From: Actinomycetospora straminea
GTDB taxonomy: Bacteria > Actinomycetota > Actinomycetes > Mycobacteriales > Pseudonocardiaceae
NCBI RefSeq assembly: GCF_028737255.1
Contig: NZ_JAQZAN010000003.1
Coordinates: 310,001 to 374,000, forward strand
DNA: 64,000 bases
Direction of reading: 5' to 3'
Within the stretch, counting starts at the first letter, position 1. Each line of letters begins with the position of its first letter. Below the pieces are notes generated by a model. It made no database searches. It was not told the DNA's origin and was given only the letters and a program-made list of their open reading frames with translations. Positions 17,123 to 26,203 of the stretch are shown one piece after another. The translations under genes were made by a program, and so were the position numbers.

Positions 17123-17994
17123 GAGCGCCCCCCGGTGAACGCGTCGCGGTGGGCGTCGAGCCAGTCGCCGAAGGTGCGGGCCGGGCGCCCGAGCACCTGC
17201 TCGACCGTCGGCAGGACCTCCACGCCGTCGCCGCCCTCGAGGGTGCGGGCGAGCGCGGCGTCGATGACGGCCTCGCGCATCCCGCTGCGGGCCATCCCCG
17301 CGCGGACCTGGTCGAGCGGCGGCTCGACCGCCCGCAGCGGCCGCCCGAGCAGGTCCGCGATCGCGGCGACCTCGTCGGCCGGGGTCATCGCCGCGGGTCC
17401 GGAGAGCCGGTGGACCGCGCCGTCGTGACGGCGGTCGGTGGCGGTGAGTGCGGCGGCTGCGACCGCGGCGATGTCGGCCGGGTCGATCGACGCGGCGGGG
17501 CGGTCGGCGAAGGGGACGCTGATGGCGTCGCCGCCGTCGAGCTGCCGGGCCCAGGCCAGCGCGTTCGACATGAACCGCCCCGGCCGCAGCAGGGTCCAGC
17601 GCAGGCCGCTCCCGGTCACCGCGCGCTCGACCCGCCGCCACCACGCGGCGAGGACGTCGTCGCCCTCGCCGCCGCTGAGCACCGACAGCAGCACGAGGTG
17701 CTCGACGCCGGCCCGCGCGGCGGCCTCGGCGAGCGCCGGGACGTGCGTGGGGCCGGCGTCCGGGTCGATGGCCTCGGCGGACACGAGGAATGCGCGCTCG
17801 ACGCCGGCGAAGGCGGCGGCCAGCGATCGGGGGTCGTCGGCGTCCCCGCGGACCACCTCGACCCCGGCGGGGACGGCGAGGTCGTGCGGCTTGCGGGTCA
17901 TGGCACGGGTGTGTCGGCCGTCGGCGGCGAGACGGGCGACCAGCTCGGCGCCGACGTGGCCGCTGGCGCCGGTGACCAGGACGGTGTCCTCCAC
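17119..17994 (-). CDS. NmrA-like NAD(P)-binding protein
   Basis: 291 aa from GTG 17994, with AAGGAG 7 nt upstream. Rossmann start VLVTGASGHVGAELV, atypical-SDR features RPGRFMSN and DPADIAAVAAAAL, and a C-terminal helix set typical of NmrA/HSCARG-like proteins that sense NAD(P)H redox or act as quinone/azo reductases. No Tyr-x-x-x-Lys catalytic pair is evident. Follows the MFS gene by 26 nt, so probably part of the MarR-controlled transcript. Confidence 0.78.
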   Translation of the reverse strand: MEDTVLVTGASGHVGAELVARLAADGRHTRAMTRKPHDLAVPAGVEVVRGDADDPRSLAAAFAGVERAFLVSAEAIDPDAGPTHVPALAEAAARAGVEHLVLLSVLSGGEGDDVLAAWWRRVERAVTGSGLRWTLLRPGRFMSNALAWARQLDGGDAISVPFADRPAASIDPADIAAVAAAALTATDRRHDGAVHRLSGPAAMTPADEVAAIADLLGRPLRAVEPPLDQVRAGMARSGMREAVIDAALARTLEGGDGVEVLPTVEQVLGRPARTFGDWLDAHRDAFTGGRS

Positions 17995-18020
17995 GGCGGA
18001 CTCCTTCGGGTGTCGTGGGG

Positions 18021-19439
18021 TCAGTGCTCGGTGCGGACGAGGACGGTGGTGACGAGGGCCGCGACCAGCAGGGCCGCGGCAGCGGCGCCGGCCGCGGTCG
18101 TGCTCCCGGCGACGAGGGCGTCGACCGACGGGCGGCTCCCGGCGGCGGTCGCACCGGCCGCGGCCACGGCGAGCGCGTTGAGCCCGGCCACGCCGAAGGA
18201 GCCGCCGAGCTGCTGGGCGGTGGAGACGACGGCGGCCGTCACGCCGGCGGCGGCGGGCCGCGCGCGGCTCGTCGCCAGGCTGATGACCGGGGTGAAGACG
18301 GCGCCGACGCCGACGCCGAGCAGCAGCTCGGCGGGCAGGACGCCGGACGCGTAGCCGCTGTGCGGGGTCAGGCGGGTCAGCAGGAGCAGGCCGGTCGCGG
18401 CGACGAGCAGGCCGGGGACCACGAGCGCCCGCGTCGGGACGCGCGCCATCACCCGGCCGGCGACCTGCGCGCCGACGAGCAGCGCCGCGGACAACGGCAG
18501 GAACGCGAGCCCCGTGCGCAGCGGCGAGAACCCGAGGACGACCTGCAGGAAGTAGGTCAGGACGAGGAACGCGCCGAGCACCCCGACCACGGAGAGCCCG
18601 AGGGTCAGGCACGAGCCGACGAGCACCCGGTCGGCCAGCACGGACAGTGGCAGCAACGGCTCCGGTGTCCGCGCCTCGTGGCGGACGAACGCGGCGAGCA
18701 GCGCGGCACCGGTGGCGAGCAGCCCGAGCGTCCACACGGCGGGCAGCGCGGCGGAGCAGCCCGCGACGAGCGCGACCAGCGCGGCGGTGACGAGCAGCGC
18801 GCCGCGCGTGTCCCACCGCCGGGGACCGCCGCCCTCGCCACGCGGGAGGAATCGCGCGCCCAGGGCGGTCACGACGACGATCGGCACGGCGAGGAACAGG
18901 CAGGCGCGCCACCCCACCGTCTCGGCCAGCAGCCCGCCGAGCACGAGCCCCACCGCGCCGCCCCCGCCCGCGACGGCGCCGAAGACCGCGAACGCCCGGC
19001 CGCGCTCGCGCGGGTCGGGGAAGCCCACCGACAGCAGCGCGAGCACGGTGGGCGCGAGCAGCGCGGCGAAGGCGCCCTGGAGGCCCCGGGCGACGGCCAG
19101 CCAGGGAAGGGCGGGCGCCAGCGCGGCGAGCGCCGAGGCGACGCCGAAGCCGGCGAGCCCGACGAGGAAGGTGCGGCGGCGACCGATGTGGTCGGCGATC
19201 CGGCCGCCGAGCAGCAGCGTCCCGCCGAGGACGGCGGTGTAGGCCGTGATCACCCAGTGGCGCTGGGCGTCGGGGAACCCCAGCTCGGCCTGCGCCGACG
19301 GCAGCGCGACGGTCACGACCGTCGCGTCGAGGGCGATCGTCAGCTGCGCCAGGGCGATCACGCCCAGGGCGATCCACCGACGGCGCGACAGTGCGCGCGT
19401 GGTGGCGGCGTCGTCGCGGACGGCGAGGGCTGCGCTCAT
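18021..19439 (-). CDS. DHA2-type MFS drug exporter
   Basis: 472 aa, about 14 membrane segments. N-terminal LDATVVTVALP (motif D1 of EmrB/QacA family), motif A GGRIADHIGRRRTF, motif C in the fifth helix region (GAVAGGGGAVGLVLGGLLAE). Proton-driven export of a hydrophobic compound is expected from the family. Its promoter overlaps inverted repeats and faces the marR gene, the classic arrangement of a MarR-repressed efflux pump. Confidence 0.88.
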   Translation of the reverse strand: MSAALAVRDDAATTRALSRRRWIALGVIALAQLTIALDATVVTVALPSAQAELGFPDAQRHWVITAYTAVLGGTLLLGGRIADHIGRRRTFLVGLAGFGVASALAALAPALPWLAVARGLQGAFAALLAPTVLALLSVGFPDPRERGRAFAVFGAVAGGGGAVGLVLGGLLAETVGWRACLFLAVPIVVVTALGARFLPRGEGGGPRRWDTRGALLVTAALVALVAGCSAALPAVWTLGLLATGAALLAAFVRHEARTPEPLLPLSVLADRVLVGSCLTLGLSVVGVLGAFLVLTYFLQVVLGFSPLRTGLAFLPLSAALLVGAQVAGRVMARVPTRALVVPGLLVAATGLLLLTRLTPHSGYASGVLPAELLLGVGVGAVFTPVISLATSRARPAAAGVTAAVVSTAQQLGGSFGVAGLNALAVAAAGATAAGSRPSVDALVAGSTTAAGAAAAALLVAALVTTVLVRTEH

Positions 19440-19462
19440 CGGGACCTCCTCGGTTGCCGACG

Positions 19463-19491
19463 ACGTTAGACATCTAAGAATTAGACGTCAA
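19463..19491 (-). promoter_or_regulatory. Promoter and MarR-type operator of the MFS exporter
   Basis: On the minus strand TTGACG (19491-19486), a 17-nt spacer and TAACGT (19468-19463) form a near-ideal housekeeping promoter. The palindrome TTAGACATCTAA (19466-19477) overlaps the -10 box, and a related TTAGACGTCAA (19481-19491) covers the -35 box. Repression by the divergent MarR protein is inferred from this overlap. Confidence 0.7.
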
Positions 19492-19524
19492 TGCGTTGGA
19501 TATCGAAGCGAGTACGCTGCGCCC

Positions 19525-19977
19525 ATGCCCGACGCCTCCGGTCCGCCCGCCGTGCCGCCGCTCGGACTGCAGCTCGCGAGCACGGCGCGCGAGGTCAGCC
19601 GCGCCTTCGACGCCGCGCTCGCCGCCGCGGGCGGGTCGATGTCGACCTGGCTGGTGCTGCTCTCCCTGGTGACGGGCCACGCCGAGAGCCAGCGCGAGCT
19701 CGCCGCCGCGGTGGGCATCCAGGGCGCGACGCTGACCCACCACCTCAACGGGATGGAGGCGGCCGGTCTCGTCACCCGCCGCCGCGATCCGGCCAACCGG
19801 CGGGTGCACCTCGTCGAGCTCACCGACGCCGGCCGCGCCGCCTTCCTCCGGCTCCGCGACGTCGCGGTGGAGCACGACCGGCGCCTGCGGGCGGGCCTCG
19901 ACCCCGACGACGAGGCCGCGGCCCGGCGGGTGCTCGACCGGCTCCGCGCGAACGTCGCCGCGGTCGAGGTCTCCTAG
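19525..19977 (+). CDS. MarR-family transcriptional regulator
   Basis: 150 aa. Winged helix: helix-turn-helix SQRELAAAVGIQGATLTHHLNGMEAAGLV (shown in the order helix 3, turn, recognition helix), wing RRRDPANRRVHLVELT. Divergent from the MFS exporter and probably its repressor as well as its own. A TACGCT box ends 6 nt before the ATG, so the mRNA is probably leaderless. Its stop shares two bases with the stop of the convergent ABC permease (CTAG). Confidence 0.88.
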   Translation: MPDASGPPAVPPLGLQLASTAREVSRAFDAALAAAGGSMSTWLVLLSLVTGHAESQRELAAAVGIQGATLTHHLNGMEAAGLVTRRRDPANRRVHLVELTDAGRAAFLRLRDVAVEHDRRLRAGLDPDDEAAARRVLDRLRANVAAVEVS

Positions 19978-21701
19978 CTGCTCGTCCGCGTCTCGGGCAC
20001 GAGGGCCACGACGACGGCGAGCAGCGCCAACCCGAGGACGGGCGCAGCGATGGTCCAGGGCGCGCGGTCGACGTAGGCGAGCGAGGCGGCGAGCACCGCG
20101 CCCCACTCCGGCGAGTCCGGCGGCGCGCCGAGCCCGAGGAAGCTCAGCGCGGCGATCCCGAGCGCGGCGTGCGGCACCCGCGCGAGCCCGTGGCGCACCA
20201 CCGGTACCACGACCGCGGGCAGGACGTGGAGCCGCGCGACCCGCCCCGGCGACGCCCCGACCAGCACCGCCGCCCGCACGTACCCCGATGCGCGCGCCTC
20301 CGTCGCGAGCGTGCGGGCGTGGACTGCCAGCGGCACCCACCCGACGGCGGCGACGGCGACCGCGGCGCCGAGCAGCCCGGGCCCCGCGACCGCGGCCACG
20401 ACCAGCCCGACGACGACCGGCGGCACGGCGTTGAGCACGTCCGCCACCCCTGCCCGCGCCGACCGCGCGCCGACGCCGACCGCGAGCCCGACGAGCACGC
20501 ACACCGCCGTCACCGCGACCGCGGTCCCGACCGTGAGCAGCGCGCCGTGCGCCATCCGGGCCCACAGGTCGCGGCCCAGCGCGTCGGCGCCCAGCGGCAC
20601 CGACCACGACGGCGGGGCGAGGCGGCGCTCAGTCACCGTGGTCGACGGGTCGCGCGGCAGGCCGGTGACGACGACGAGCGCGAGCACCCCGGCCCCGGCC
20701 CACGGCGCCCACGAGCGCGCCCGGCCCGACGTGTCGGGCACCCCGACCGCCACCTCCGCCCCCGCCCGCGCCGGCCCGAGCAGCGCCCGGTGCGCGAGCA
20801 CCCCGACCCCGCCCAGCACGAGCCCGAGCAGCACGAGCACGGTCACCGCCGCCTGGGCCAGCGGCAGGTCCTGCGCGAGCACGGCGTCCAGCGCCAGCGA
20901 GCCGACCCCGGGGATGCCGAAGAGCTGCTCGACCGCCACCGCGCTCCCCAGCAGGCCCACCGTGAGCAGCGCGACCTGGGGCACCGCCGTCGCCACGGCC
21001 CGCCGGGCGACGCCGAGCGCGACCGTGGCCGGTGGGGTGCCCCACGAGCGCCAGGTGCGCACCCACGGCTCGGCGAGCGCCGACTCCGTCGCCGACGACA
21101 GCATCCGCGCCAGCAGCCCGCCCGCGGGCAGGCCGAGCGCGAGCGCCGGGAGGACGAGGTACGACGGGCCGGCGAACCCGGTGCTCGGCAGCAGCCCCCA
21201 CGCCACCGCCACGACGGCGACGAGCACCGCACCGAGCACGATCTCGGGCACCGCACCCAGCACCGACGCCGCCACCGCGCTCCCGCGCCCGGCCGGGCCG
21301 CCCCGGTGCGCGGCGCGCCGGACGCCGGGGGCGAGCAGCGCCGTCGCGGTCACCGCGGCGACGACCACCGCGGCGAGCGCGAGCGTCAGCGACACCCCGA
21401 GCGCGGCGAGCACCGACGGCGTGACCGGGGCCCGCGACACCCACGAGACGCCGAGGTCGCCGGTGAGCGCCCCGCCCAGCCAGCCGACGGCGCCGGCCAC
21501 GGGGTCGGCCGGCAGGTCGAGCTCGGCGCGCAGCGCATCGAGGGCGGCGGGGGAGAAGCCGCGCTCGGGGTAGCGCACGCGCAGCACCGCGGCGGCCGGG
21601 TCGTCGTCCCAGAGCCAGGGCAGCGCGGCGACGACCAGCGCGAGCACCACGACCGCGAGCACGGCGGTGAGCAGCGGCAGGAGCCGGCGCGCGGTGGTCA
21701 C
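19974..21701 (-). CDS. Fused ABC permease (DppB-DppC type in one chain)
   Basis: 575 aa. The N-terminal half resembles OppB/DppB (first helix, a periplasmic segment with YPERGFSPAALDALR, and an EAA-like loop near EPWVRTWRSWG). The C-terminal half resembles OppC/DppC (VPLGADALGRDLWARM and the EAA loop SGYVRAAVLVGASPGRV, then ALSFLGLGAPPDSPEWG). Normally these are two proteins; here both pore halves are one polypeptide. It forms the channel for the importer encoded by the neighbouring genes. Separated from the substrate-binding gene by a 94-nt gap with a strong hairpin. Confidence 0.85.
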   Translation of the reverse strand: MTTARRLLPLLTAVLAVVVLALVVAALPWLWDDDPAAAVLRVRYPERGFSPAALDALRAELDLPADPVAGAVGWLGGALTGDLGVSWVSRAPVTPSVLAALGVSLTLALAAVVVAAVTATALLAPGVRRAAHRGGPAGRGSAVAASVLGAVPEIVLGAVLVAVVAVAWGLLPSTGFAGPSYLVLPALALGLPAGGLLARMLSSATESALAEPWVRTWRSWGTPPATVALGVARRAVATAVPQVALLTVGLLGSAVAVEQLFGIPGVGSLALDAVLAQDLPLAQAAVTVLVLLGLVLGGVGVLAHRALLGPARAGAEVAVGVPDTSGRARSWAPWAGAGVLALVVVTGLPRDPSTTVTERRLAPPSWSVPLGADALGRDLWARMAHGALLTVGTAVAVTAVCVLVGLAVGVGARSARAGVADVLNAVPPVVVGLVVAAVAGPGLLGAAVAVAAVGWVPLAVHARTLATEARASGYVRAAVLVGASPGRVARLHVLPAVVVPVVRHGLARVPHAALGIAALSFLGLGAPPDSPEWGAVLAASLAYVDRAPWTIAAPVLGLALLAVVVALVPETRTSS

Positions 21702-21755
21702 GCGCCCGCCCCGGCGTGTCCCGCGAGCGAGGTGGTGGCGATCCTGACCCTGGAC

Positions 21756-21778
21756 GCCAGCGTGGACGCCACGCTGGC
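21756..21778 (-). terminator. Intra-operon hairpin between binding protein and permease
   Basis: A 10-bp perfect stem (GCCAGCGTGG and complement) around the loop ACG, without a U-tract. In ABC operons such hairpins commonly act as partial terminators or mRNA stabilisers that raise the binding protein over the permease; that role is inferred here. Confidence 0.6.
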
Positions 21779-21795
21779 ACCCCCGAGCACCCCGC

Positions 21796-23298
21796 TCACC
21801 CCTGGTGGGTCGCGGCGGTGACGAGGAACTGCTCGTTGGGGTCCTCGGCCACGCCGGTGACGCCCGCGCCGAGGCCCACCCGCGCGCGCTCGGTGACGTG
21901 CGGGACCACCGCGTCGGCGGCGAGCACCCGCGCCTCCACCTCGAGCGCGGCGCGCCGGCGGGCCTCGACGTCGCTGCTCGCGGTGGCCGCGGCGAGGATC
22001 GCGTCGGTGGCGGGGTCGCAGTACCGCGCCTGGTTGTAGCTGCCGCCGCAGGAGAAGTCGCTGGCCAGGTAGCCGACGGGGTCGCCGGTGTCGAGCTGCT
22101 GGCTGCGGCTGATGATCACCGCGTCGAACGCCCCGGTGCCCAGCTGCGCCTCGAACGCCGAGCTCTCGAGCACCGTCACGTCGACGGTGAACCCGGCGCG
22201 GCGCAGCGCATCGGCATCCGCGGCGGCGATCTCGGGGAGCTCGGCGCGGTCGGAGTACGTCGCGAGACGGAGGCGCTGGCCCGCGACCGGCGCGGGCGGG
22301 GTCACGGGGTGCGGGGGACGGGCGGCGGCCCAGGGCGTCGCGGGCCCGAACAGGCCGGCGGCCGGGTCGGCGCGGCCCTCGTAGATCGAGCCAGCGACGT
22401 CCACGGGCGCCAGCGCAGCCCGGACCGCGGCCCGCACCCCGGGGTCGGCGAACACCGGCGCGCGCTGGTCGAGGTACACCGCGACGCTGCGGGGCAACGG
22501 CACCCCGACGACCTGCTGCGGCGGCGCGATCGAGGCCACCTGGGAGGCCGGGATCGCCTCGACGACGTCCAGCTCGCCCGCGCGCAGGGCGTTGGCGCGC
22601 GCGGCGCCGTCGGCGAGGAAGCGGGCGTCGATGCCCGGCGCGCCCACGGGTCCCCGCCACGACGAGGGGTTCGCGTCGAGCGTCGCGCCGGCGGACCCGT
22701 CGACGCGGGTGAGCACGAACGGCCCCGTGCCCGCCCGCACCGGGCTGGGCCGTGCCGGGTCGGCGTAGGCGGACGGGGCGAGGATCACCAGCTCCGGCGA
22801 GGAGAGGCGCTGGGGGAGCACCGGGTCGGGCACGGGCGTGGTGACGAGGACGCCGCCGGCCCCGTCAGGGACCGCCGTCAGCGCCGGCCCGGTGTCGGCC
22901 AGGGAGGCCAGCGCCCGTGGGGTCGGCGTGGCCGCGGCCGCGCGAGTGAGGCTGCCCGCGACCGCCTCCGGGTTGAGCGGCGAGCCGTCGTGGAAGGTCA
23001 CGCCGGAGCGGAGGACGAACCGCCAGCTCGTCGGCGAGACCTGCGTCCACGTCGTCGCCAGCGCCGGCGTCGGCGTGCCGCCGGTGAGGACCACCAGCGG
23101 CTCGGTGACGCCGAGGCGCGTCGCCAGCGTGGCCTCGTTGCCGTAGGGCGACAGGCCCGCCGTGGGCGGGAACGACAGCCCGACCCGCAGCCGGCCGTCC
23201 TGGCCGTCGCTCCCCGACACGCTGAAGCACCCGGTGAGCGCGAGGCCGAGCACGGCCAGGAGGACCCCGAGACGGTGGGTGGATCTCACTGGCTTCAC
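21796..23298 (-). CDS. ABC transporter substrate-binding lipoprotein (SBP family 5)
   Basis: 500 aa from GTG 23298 (GGGAGG upstream; GTGA overlap with the MFS stop). Lipoprotein signal LGVLLAVLGLALTGC, so it is anchored at the outer face of the membrane. SBP_bac_5 features: WRFVLRSGVTFHDGSPL, VRAGTGPFVLTRV and the late segment DFSCGGSYNQARYCDPATD. The family binds oligopeptides, nickel or metal-chelate complexes. A Cys pair near residues 410-425 is unusual. Substrate unknown. Confidence 0.88.
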   Translation of the reverse strand: MKPVRSTHRLGVLLAVLGLALTGCFSVSGSDGQDGRLRVGLSFPPTAGLSPYGNEATLATRLGVTEPLVVLTGGTPTPALATTWTQVSPTSWRFVLRSGVTFHDGSPLNPEAVAGSLTRAAAATPTPRALASLADTGPALTAVPDGAGGVLVTTPVPDPVLPQRLSSPELVILAPSAYADPARPSPVRAGTGPFVLTRVDGSAGATLDANPSSWRGPVGAPGIDARFLADGAARANALRAGELDVVEAIPASQVASIAPPQQVVGVPLPRSVAVYLDQRAPVFADPGVRAAVRAALAPVDVAGSIYEGRADPAAGLFGPATPWAAARPPHPVTPPAPVAGQRLRLATYSDRAELPEIAAADADALRRAGFTVDVTVLESSAFEAQLGTGAFDAVIISRSQQLDTGDPVGYLASDFSCGGSYNQARYCDPATDAILAAATASSDVEARRRAALEVEARVLAADAVVPHVTERARVGLGAGVTGVAEDPNEQFLVTAATHQG

Positions 23299-24557
23299 GA
23301 CGGCCTCCCGGCGGCGAGGGTGTCGGCGTGCAGGGCGGGCACGCGGCGGACGAGGACGCCCATGACGAGCGCGCTGGTCAGGGGCAGGGCGGCGGTGACG
23401 GCCCAGGGCAGGGCGGGCGGGCCGCCGGCGTCGAGCAGGGCCCCGAGCAGCGCGCTCCCGCCCAGCGCGGCGAGGCCGCCGGCGGAGGCGAGGACGCCGA
23501 AGTGCGCGCCGAGCCGCCGCTCGCCCGCGAGCCGCCCGACCGCGTCCTGCGCGACCGGCACGACCATCATCTGCCCGAGCGTCAGCGTCACCACGAACAC
23601 CACCGCCGGCACCGGCCCGGGCGCCCCGACGCCGACGAGCACCGCCGTGGCCAGGAACGACAGCGCGAGCACCGCGAACCCCACGGGGAGCGCGCGCGGA
23701 CCGAGCCGCCGGCGCACCACCTCGGCCAGCGGCACCTGCCCCACGACCACGATCACCGCCGACAGCACGAACAGCGCCCCGAGTAGCCCGGCGGACCCGG
23801 CGCGGGCGAGTTCCACGGGCAGCGCGAGGTAGAGCTGGTTGTAGCTCAGCAGCCACGACGAGTACGCCGCGGCGAACGCGAGGAAGGCCCGGTTGCGCAG
23901 CACCTCGCCCCACCCCGCGAGCACCGGTTCGCCGGCGTGGGCGGCGGGCTCGCGCGGCATGCCGCGGGCGAAGGCGACGAGGACGACGGCGAACACGCCC
24001 GCCGCGGCGAGCGCGGTCACCGCGAAGTCGACGGTCAGGAGCAGCGAGCCGAGCACCGGGCCGACGACCACGCCGACCTCCCCGGCGACCCCGACCATCG
24101 CGAACGCCTCGCTGCGCGTCGGGCCGTGCGTGCGCTCCAGCGCGCCGGCCCGCCGCGCCAGCTCGGCCTCCACCGCCGGCGAGAACAGCGCCGCCGCGAC
24201 GCCCGTGGCCACCGTCCCCGCGACGAGCAGCACGGGCCCCTCGGCGAGCGCGAGCAGCAGGAACCCGGCGATGCGCACCACGAACCCGGTGAGCGCGACC
24301 GGCCGGGTCCCGCACCGGTCGGCCAGCGCGCCGCCGAGGAAGAACAGGCCCTGCTGGCTGAACGTCCGCAGCCCGAGCAGGAGCCCGACCAGTGCGCCGC
24401 CGAGCCCGAGGTCGCGCGTGAGGTGCAGCGCGAAGAACGGCAGGACCAGGTAGAAGCCGGTGTTGAAGGCGAGCTGGCCGAGCACGACGAGGCGCATCGG
24501 GCGGGGCAGCTCGCCGAGGCGCCCGAGGATCGACCACCGGCGCAGCAGGACGCTCAC
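23295..24557 (-). CDS. MFS transporter embedded in the ABC operon
   Basis: 420 aa, 12 membrane segments, with motif A FFLGGALADRCGTRPV and a motif-C-like stretch in helix 5 (VGVAGEVGVVVGPVLGSLL), which suggests an exporter. It overlaps both the ATPase gene (GTGA) and the binding-protein gene, so all are one operon. An MFS exporter inside a nickel/peptide-class ABC operon recalls staphylopine-type metallophore loci (CntE with CntABCDF). No opine dehydrogenase or nicotianamine-synthase-like gene is near, so this analogy is tentative. Confidence 0.82.
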   Translation of the reverse strand: MSVLLRRWSILGRLGELPRPMRLVVLGQLAFNTGFYLVLPFFALHLTRDLGLGGALVGLLLGLRTFSQQGLFFLGGALADRCGTRPVALTGFVVRIAGFLLLALAEGPVLLVAGTVATGVAAALFSPAVEAELARRAGALERTHGPTRSEAFAMVGVAGEVGVVVGPVLGSLLLTVDFAVTALAAAGVFAVVLVAFARGMPREPAAHAGEPVLAGWGEVLRNRAFLAFAAAYSSWLLSYNQLYLALPVELARAGSAGLLGALFVLSAVIVVVGQVPLAEVVRRRLGPRALPVGFAVLALSFLATAVLVGVGAPGPVPAVVFVVTLTLGQMMVVPVAQDAVGRLAGERRLGAHFGVLASAGGLAALGGSALLGALLDAGGPPALPWAVTAALPLTSALVMGVLVRRVPALHADTLAAGRPS

Positions 24558-25324
24558 GGCACCTCCACGCCGAGCACGGCGTCGAGCAGCGCGCGGGTGG
24601 CGTCCGCGGACGGGCGGGCGAGGACGTCGTCGATCGGCCCGGTCTCGACGACCCGGCCCGCGGCCAGGACGGCGACGTCGGCGCAGAGCCGCTGGGCGAT
24701 CCCGAGGTCGTGGCTCACGAGCAGCAGCCGGGTCCCCGACGCGCGGGCGAGGTGGCCGACGAGGGTGACGAGGCGTCGCCGGGTCGTGGGGTCGACGGCA
24801 CTGAAGGGCTCGTCGGCGACGAGCACCGCCGGGCGGGTCGCGAGGGCGCGGGCCAGCGCGATCCGTTGCCGCTCGCCGCCGGAGAACGCGGCCGGGCGGC
24901 GGTCGGCGACGGCGGGGTCGAGGCCCACGGCGTCGAGCAGCTCGGCGACGCGCTCCCCGTGATCGCCGGGCACGCCCGCGCACTCCAGGGGCTCGCGCAG
25001 GCTCGCGCCGACCGGCAGCCGCGGGTCGAGCGAGCTGCCGGGGTCCTGGGCGACGACGCCGACGGCCCGGCGCAGCGCGCCGGGGCGGCGGGGGGTGACC
25101 ACCTCGCCGCGGAACCGCACCGTGCCCGCCTCGGGGGCCTCGAGGGCGAGCAGCACCCGCAGCAGCGTCGACTTGCCCGACCCGGACGCGCCCACGACCG
25201 CGAGGTCGCGGCCGGCGGGCACCTCGAGGTCGAGCCCGTCGAGGGCGGTGCGCACGACGCGGCGCCACGGCCGGTCGCCGGGCACGGTGTAGCGGCGGGT
25301 GACGCCGGCGAGGGTGAAGCTCAC
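24554..25324 (-). CDS. ABC transporter ATPase (DppF/OppF type)
   Basis: 256 aa. Walker A GASGSGKST, Q-loop VVAQDPGSSLDPRL, signature FSGGERQRIALARAL, Walker B VLVADEPFSAVD, H-loop VSHD. The pattern is that of the second ATPase in peptide/nickel importers, but the chain is about 50-70 residues shorter than OppF because the C-terminal oligopeptide extension is lacking. The GTG start overlaps the other ATPase gene (GTGA). Confidence 0.9.
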   Translation of the reverse strand: MSFTLAGVTRRYTVPGDRPWRRVVRTALDGLDLEVPAGRDLAVVGASGSGKSTLLRVLLALEAPEAGTVRFRGEVVTPRRPGALRRAVGVVAQDPGSSLDPRLPVGASLREPLECAGVPGDHGERVAELLDAVGLDPAVADRRPAAFSGGERQRIALARALATRPAVLVADEPFSAVDPTTRRRLVTLVGHLARASGTRLLLVSHDLGIAQRLCADVAVLAAGRVVETGPIDDVLARPSADATRALLDAVLGVEVP

Positions 25325-26112
25325 GCCCGCACCTCCGGCACCGACAGGCGCGCCGCCTCGACGAGCTCGCGGGTGACCGCGTGCTCCGGCGCGGCGAGCA
25401 CGCCGCGCACCGGGCCGGCCTCGACGACCCGGCCGTCGGCGAGGACGACGACCTGCTCGCAGACCGCGGCGAGCACCCCGAGGTCGTGGGTGACCAGCAG
25501 CAACGCGGTCCCCGACGCCGCGAGCGCGCGGTCGAGGTGGTCGAGCAGGGACCGGGCGACGGGGCCGTCGAGAGCCGCGGTCGGCTCGTCGGCGACGAGC
25601 AGGCGCGGACGGCAGGCGAGCGCCGCGGCGAGCACGACGCGCTGGCGCTGCCCGCCCGAGAGCTGCGACGGGCGGGCGCGGGCGAGCTCGGCGGGCAGGT
25701 CGACCGCGGCGAGCGCCTCGGCCACGCGGGTCCGGGCGGCGGCGCGGTCGAGGCCCTGGTGGCGCCGCAGCGGCATCGCGAGCTGGCGGCCCACGGACAG
25801 CAGCGGGTGCAGGGCGGTCGCGGCGTCCTGGGCGACGAGGGCGACACCGCGCCCCCGCACCCCGGCGCGCGCGGCCTCGGGCGCGCCGACGAGCTCGCGG
25901 TCGGCGATCCGCACGCTGCCGCCCGCGCACGTGCCGGGCGGCAGCAGGCCCGCGACCGCGGCGGCGGTCAGCGACTTGCCCGCGCCCGACGGCCCGACGA
26001 CGCCCCACCGCTCGCCCGGCGCGACGGTGAGCGTGACCCCGTCGACGCACCTCACGCCGCCGGCGGTGACGGTGAGGTCGCGGATCGCGGCGACCTCGGC
26101 GGCGGGGGGCAC
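25321..26112 (-). CDS. ABC transporter ATPase (DppD/OppD type)
   Basis: 263 aa. Walker A GPSGAGKSL, Q-loop VAQDAATALHPLLSVG, signature LSGGQRQRVVLAAAL, Walker B LLVADEPTAALD, H-loop VTHD. First gene of the five-gene importer operon (ATPase, ATPase, MFS, binding protein, fused permease). It lacks the Cys-rich C-terminal extension of OppD. Start GTG 26112 gives a short Pro-rich leader; no strong ribosome site is evident. Confidence 0.9.
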   Translation of the reverse strand: MPPAAEVAAIRDLTVTAGGVRCVDGVTLTVAPGERWGVVGPSGAGKSLTAAAVAGLLPPGTCAGGSVRIADRELVGAPEAARAGVRGRGVALVAQDAATALHPLLSVGRQLAMPLRRHQGLDRAAARTRVAEALAAVDLPAELARARPSQLSGGQRQRVVLAAALACRPRLLVADEPTAALDGPVARSLLDHLDRALAASGTALLLVTHDLGVLAAVCEQVVVLADGRVVEAGPVRGVLAAPEHAVTRELVEAARLSVPEVRA

Positions 26113-26203
26113 GGGCCGCGACCCTAGGGCCTTCTCGCCGTGCGTGGGTGGCTACCCGGCGTGCTCTGCAACGCAGGAGTCGCAGGCGCACACGTGCATG
26201 CGT

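Noticed and set aside
21702-26112. Complete staphylopine-type locus
   Set aside because: Only importer and exporter genes are present; no synthase or opine dehydrogenase is recognisable nearby.
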